Below are positions 5,897 through 8,412 of a stretch of DNA of 8,412 bases, piece by piece. The notes below the pieces were generated by a model that was given only the letters and a program-made list of their open reading frames with translations, was not told the DNA's origin and did not search any database. Every line of letters starts with the position of its first letter. Position 1 is the stretch's first letter. The stretch is from Prevotella sp. UBA746 (lineage in GTDB: Bacteria; Bacteroidota; Bacteroidia; Bacteroidales; Bacteroidaceae), in contig DBKQ01000078.1 in assembly GCA_002298545.1 (NCBI GenBank), forward strand, positions 1 through 8,412. Direction: 5' to 3'. Made by a program: the position numbers and the translations under genes.

Positions 5897-6735
5897 AAGG
5901 AATAAAATTAGGCGAAATGAACACCTTGAAGGTGGTGAAGTCAGTAGACTTCGGTATGTATCTCGACGGAGGCGACGAAGGCGAGATTCTCTTGCCCACA
6001 AGATATGTGCCCGATGGCTGCAAGCCCGGCGATACCCTCGACGTGTTCATATATCTCGACCAGGACGAACGCCCCGTTGCCACAACACTTACACCAAAGG
6101 CAATGGTTGGCGAGTTTGCATATCTCGAAGTGGCATGGGTGAACCAGTTTGGAGCTTTCCTCGACTGGGGATTGATGAAAGACCTGTTCTGTCCGTTCCG
6201 CGAACAGAAGATGCGTATGCTGAAAGGCAACTCATATATCGTTCATGTGCATCTCGACGACGAGAGCTACCGTATTGTTGCCTCAGCTAAGGTTGACCGC
6301 TATTTGAGCGACGAGAAACCGCCATACAGGCATGGCGACGAGGTAGACTTGCTGGTATGGCAGAAGACTGACCTCGGCTTTAAGGTGATAATCGACAATA
6401 AGTTTGGCGGACTGGTTTACCAAGACCAGATATTCAGATATATCCACACCGGCGACCGCATTAAGGGATATGTAGACAATGTGCGCCAAGACGGCAAAAT
6501 CGACGTAACACTACAGCCTACAGGACGAAAGATGACTGAGGAGTTTTCTGATATTCTGCTCAACTATCTGAAAGACAACAACGGCTACTGCAACCTTGGC
6601 GACAAGAGTGACGCCGAGGAAATATACGACCGCTTCCAGGTTAGCAAGAAGGCATTTAAAAGAGCAATCGGCGACCTATACAAACGCCATCTCATAACTC
6701 TTGAAGAGGGCGGCAAAGGAATAAAACTTGCCTAA
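5893..6735 (+). CDS. cvfB: CvfB/YitL-like S1-domain RNA-binding protein
   Basis: This is a 280-residue cytosolic protein of the CvfB (YitL) family: S1-type OB folds followed by a winged helix. S1-like segments are visible at about 6-65 (LKVVKSVDFGMYLDGG), 70-135 (VAWVNQFGAFLDWGLMKDL) and 150-208 (GLVYQDQIF, RIKGYVDNVRQDGKIDVTL). The winged helix spans about 214-280, with YDRFQVSKKAFKRAIGDLYK and ITLEEGGKGIKL. The family binds RNA and is linked to control of virulence factors in Staphylococcus aureus; its role in Bacteroidetes is not well defined. The start at 5893 overlaps the lolD stop by four bases (ATGA), so translation is probably coupled. An internal Met at residue 9 is a less likely start because family members have a short N-terminal strand before NTLKVV. 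Confidence 0.88.
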   Translation: MKGIKLGEMNTLKVVKSVDFGMYLDGGDEGEILLPTRYVPDGCKPGDTLDVFIYLDQDERPVATTLTPKAMVGEFAYLEVAWVNQFGAFLDWGLMKDLFCPFREQKMRMLKGNSYIVHVHLDDESYRIVASAKVDRYLSDEKPPYRHGDEVDLLVWQKTDLGFKVIIDNKFGGLVYQDQIFRYIHTGDRIKGYVDNVRQDGKIDVTLQPTGRKMTEEFSDILLNYLKDNNGYCNLGDKSDAEEIYDRFQVSKKAFKRAIGDLYKRHLITLEEGGKGIKLA

Positions 6736-6792
6736 GAACCGCATTTATAAGCGGCACACAACATTTGAGAAAAGGCAAAATTTGGGTTTTGA

Positions 6793-6828
6793 CTATCCAC
6801 AGGAAACATATTATGTGATTGTGGATAG
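6793..6828. repeat. 8-bp perfect inverted repeat with nested inner stem
   Basis: CTATCCAC (6793-6800) pairs with GTGGATAG (6821-6828). Within the 20-nt loop, ACATA and TATGT can form a second stem around one T. No U-tract follows on the plus strand, so this is more likely a binding or structural site than a terminator, though it could contribute to ending the cvfB transcript. Confidence 0.45.
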
Positions 6829-6863
6829 GGAAAAGGATATTCAGGATAAAAAAAACAGTAAGA

Positions 6864-6894
6864 CGGTAAGGCAATAGCCAAAGTGTCTTTACCG
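6864..6894. repeat. Stem-loop CGGTAA/TTACCG with inner GGC/GCC stem
   Basis: CGGTAA (6864-6869) pairs with TTACCG (6889-6894). A small hairpin GGC-AATA-GCC (6870-6879) continues directly from the left arm. It lies about 50 nt before the integrase start and could be an operator or a leader structure; the function is not known. Confidence 0.4.
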
Positions 6895-6944
6895 CACATT
6901 TGGGTTTTAGAATATAAGTTTAAGTACAGCTAAGGAATATTAAC

Positions 6945-7991
6945 ATGACAAAGATTAAGATTAGAATCGAAAAAGAGGGTCAGACGACGCCTGCAAAGGA
7001 GTTCCTTATTGATGTAGGGAACGAGGGCGAGTATGTCCTCAAGATACCTTCTGCCGGGGATGAAACGCCTTCGGCTGAGAACGGGGATATCGAAATGGAA
7101 ACTACACACAACAATGCAACTGACAAGTCGTTTATTGACTTGATTACCAAACAGGCTGAAGACAAGAAGGCTGAGGGTAGCAACAGGACCTTTGAAACTT
7201 ATTCTGCCGCTGCAAGGAGTCTGAAAAGTTTCAGAGACGATATTCTCATAAGTGAGATGACTCCGCAGTTGATGAAAAGATATGAGAAGTTTCTGCTCGA
7301 CAAGGGACTGATGAGAAACAGTATCGGCTTCTATATGCGTGTCTTGAAGGCGGTTTATAACCGTGGCATCAAGACCGGTGCCATTGCCGTAGACTTGCAT
7401 CCATTCAGTGAGGTTTACTCCGGCAAGGAACCTGTTAAGAAACCTGCTGTAACGCAAGAGACTATCTACAAAATCCTGGAATATAAACCACGAAGAAAGT
7501 CTACCGCACTTGCACAAGATCTTTTCTTGTTCAGCTTCTACACTCGCGGCATGTCGTTTGTCGATATGGGATACCTGAAGAAGACTGACCTTAGGGACGG
7601 AAATCTGAGATACCGCAGCCGCCACACAGGACAGATGACTGAGGTGAAATGGGAACCGTGTATGCAGGAGATTGTAAACAAATACATCAGCAAGACGGCA
7701 CAGAAATATATGCTCCCCATCATTCTGAAAGAAGGCAACGAAGACGAGGAGCGCAAACAGCTACGCAACATGCAGCTGAAAATGAACAGGAGCTTGAAAA
7801 CTATATCCAAGGCTATCGGACTTGAAAAGCCTGTCTCTATGTTCATGACCCGTGGCTCATGGTCGGCAATAGCCAATACTGTTAATGCCGGACTTATCAT
7901 GCTCAATGCGCAAGCCCAAAATGAACGGGGGGGGGAATTTTTCGGTAAGTCAAAAGCCTTTCCACAAACGCAAGCGAAAAGTCTGCACTAA
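6945..7991 (+). pseudogene. Tyrosine recombinase (integrase) lacking its catalytic C-terminal box
   Basis: The open frame encodes 348 residues resembling Bacteroidetes site-specific integrases. A SAM-like core-binding domain spans about 60-160 (TYSAAARSLKSF, SIGFYMRVLKAVYNRG). The catalytic domain begins near 170, with Arg201 in FYTRGMSFVDM as the first catalytic Arg and YRSRHTGQ where a KTGQ motif is usual. The second Arg is Arg303 in FMTRGSWSAIA, where relatives commonly read ARHSWA. After about residue 317 the family pattern stops: the GH motif and the IYL-type box with the nucleophilic Tyr are absent. They are replaced by an unrelated tail that crosses a nine-G run and ends QTQAKSLH. I do not find the missing box in other frames downstream. 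It therefore looks truncated by rearrangement and inactive as a recombinase, although the frame itself is intact. The start has AAGGA eight bases upstream. Confidence 0.75.
7927..7935 (+). repeat. Nine-G homopolymer tract in the integrase tail
   Basis: Nine consecutive G lie in codons 328-331 of the integrase frame. Nine G give the 348-residue product. One G more would stop the frame at a TAA eight codons or fewer after the tract; one G less would read a basic tail and stop at 8017-8019. Such tracts are prone to slippage, so either true length variation or a sequencing miscount is possible. Confidence 0.6.
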
Positions 7992-8028
7992 AACCCTGTT
8001 CGACTTGCTTGAACTTTAGCTGTACCGT

Positions 8029-8070
8029 AAGAGTGTTGCGAGAAGGCAACACATCTTATCCTCATTTTTT
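8029..8070 (+). terminator. Possible intrinsic terminator after the integrase
   Basis: GTGTTGC (8033-8039) pairs perfectly with GCAACAC (8046-8052) around GAGAAG. Four more pairs (AAGA 8029-8032 with TCTT 8054-8057) extend it past one bulged A. A T6 run follows at 8065-8070. The gap of seven bases between stem and T-run makes it less than ideal. Confidence 0.55.
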
Positions 8071-8109
8071 AATATTATAACGAAAACAATAACTTCAGTA
8101 TGAAGAAAT

Positions 8110-8148
8110 AGAGAGGCAAGAAACTTTTATATGGTTTCTTGCCTCTCT
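8110..8148 (-). terminator. Strong terminator hairpin of asnS, possibly bidirectional
   Basis: A perfect 15-bp stem, 8110-8124 with 8134-8148, encloses a 9-nt AT-rich loop. It sits 45 nt after the asnS stop. The minus-strand sequence after the stem, TATTTCTTC, is U-rich, and the plus-strand side also continues with a T-rich stretch. It separates asnS from the converging integrase. Confidence 0.8.
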
Positions 8149-8193
8149 CATTATGTATTTCTCTTATACCTTATAATATAAGCAACATTCAAT

Positions 8194-8412
8194 TTAGAAC
8201 TCAGCAGACTTCGGAGTTCTCGGGAACGGAATGACGTCGCGGATATTCTGCATACCTGTTACGAAGAGAATAAGGCGCTCGAAACCGAGTCCGAAACCGG
8301 CATGAGGACAAGATCCGTACTTACGAGTATCGAGATACCACCACATATCCTTCATAGGAATCTGGCGCTCGTCGATTTCTGCCATCAGCTTGTCGTAGCT
8401 CTCCTCACGAAC
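8194..8412 (-). CDS. asnS: Asparaginyl-tRNA synthetase, C-terminal part
   Basis: Only the last 72 residues are in the window; the gene enters from the right edge. AsnRS is a class IIb enzyme that charges tRNA-Asn with asparagine in the cytosol. The segment reads from VREESYDKL through WWYLDTRKYGSCPHAGFGLGFERL to NIRDVIPFPRTPKSAEF at the C-terminus. The GFGLGFERL block is class II motif 3 with its ATP-binding Arg, and DVIPFPRTP is the usual end of AsnRS, which separates it from aspartyl- and lysyl-tRNA synthetases. The frame is open through the edge. A strong terminator hairpin follows the stop codon. Confidence 0.93.
   Translation of the reverse strand, partial: VREESYDKLMAEIDERQIPMKDMWWYLDTRKYGSCPHAGFGLGFERLILFVTGMQNIRDVIPFPRTPKSAEF

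Larger units (their letters stand above)
6780..6908 (+). repeat. Direct repeat atttgggtttt flanking two hairpins
   Basis: An exact 11-mer is found at 6780-6790 and 6898-6908, 118 bp apart. The two copies bracket both stem-loops of the spacer. The arrangement could mark the edges of a small inserted block or paired recombinase-binding sites ahead of the integrase; it could also be coincidence in AT-rich DNA. Confidence 0.4.
6736..6944. other. Hairpin-rich spacer between cvfB and the integrase
   Basis: No gene is seen. After the cvfB stop there is a weak CCGC/GCGG stem (6739-6742 with 6751-6754), then an 8-bp stem at 6793-6828 and a further one at 6864-6894. The 11-mer atttgggtttt occurs twice (6780-6790, 6898-6908), and a 10-mer at 6924-6933 is repeated inverted after the integrase. 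A possible weak -7 box CACATTTG is at 6895-6902, and AAGGA at 6932-6936 is a plausible ribosome binding site for the integrase ATG at 6945. Confidence 0.5.
6924..8025. repeat. 10-bp inverted repeats flanking the integrase gene
   Basis: GTACAGCTAA at 6924-6933 recurs as its exact complement TTAGCTGTAC at 8016-8025. The left copy ends 11 nt before the integrase ATG and the right copy starts 24 nt after its stop. The placement suggests possible recombination or binding sites, or paired ends of an inserted unit, but the match is short and could be chance. Confidence 0.4.

Noticed and set aside
6930..7625. Minus-strand open frame of 231 codons opposite the integrase
   Set aside because: The plus-strand frame shows clear recombinase motifs, and the minus frame is a shadow of it.
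6945..7991. Functional integrase of an intact integrative element
   Set aside because: The Tyr box is missing, no tRNA attachment site is seen, and no other mobile-element genes flank it.

Overview
The window looks like a chromosomal segment from a member of the Bacteroidales, most likely Prevotellaceae. This is inferred from several things together. There are TAnnTTTG-type -7 promoter boxes, A-rich leaders without strong Shine-Dalgarno sites, and a small antitoxin/PIN pair of a type I associate with this order. There is also a tyrosine recombinase of the Bacteroidetes style and a long two-part CPA2 antiporter. No species call is made.

Layout. Positions 1-443 hold no convincing gene but are rich in repeats: a 140-bp element with perfect 20-bp inverted ends, a G-rich run, and five copies of GTGAGGG in both orientations. 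On the minus strand, reading right to left, a tightly packed unit runs asd (aspartate-semialdehyde dehydrogenase), a small putative antitoxin, a PIN-domain toxin, and a FecE/BtuD-type ABC ATPase. The gaps are 7, 1 and 1 nt. The two middle genes are visibly AT-richer than their neighbours and look like a toxin-antitoxin cassette lodged inside a housekeeping operon. Position 2862-3003 is a divergent promoter region.

On the plus strand follow a CPA2 cation:proton antiporter with a cytosolic USP-like half, lolD (ATPase of a lipoprotein-release-type ABC system) and cvfB (RNA-binding S1/winged-helix protein, start codon overlapping the lolD stop). A 9-bp minisatellite with consensus GAACTCCCA occurs twice, each time ending 11-12 nt before the next start codon: once between the antiporter and lolD, and once inside the 3' end of lolD, where it encodes a repeated Asn-Ser-Gln tail.

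Position 6736-6944 is a hairpin-rich spacer leading to a tyrosine recombinase reading frame. That frame keeps the core-binding domain and two arginines but lacks the C-terminal box carrying the nucleophilic tyrosine, and its tail runs through a nine-G tract. It is read here as a decayed integrase. Two hairpins follow: one that could terminate the integrase and a 15-bp perfect stem that terminates asnS, which enters from the right edge on the minus strand (C-terminal 72 residues only).

The strongest points for follow-up are the paired 9-bp arrays at two successive gene junctions, the toxin-antitoxin cassette coupled to asd and an orphan ABC ATPase, the integrase end with its G tract, and the absence of an acidic residue at the expected ion-binding position of the antiporter. 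No clearly new multi-gene system was found.
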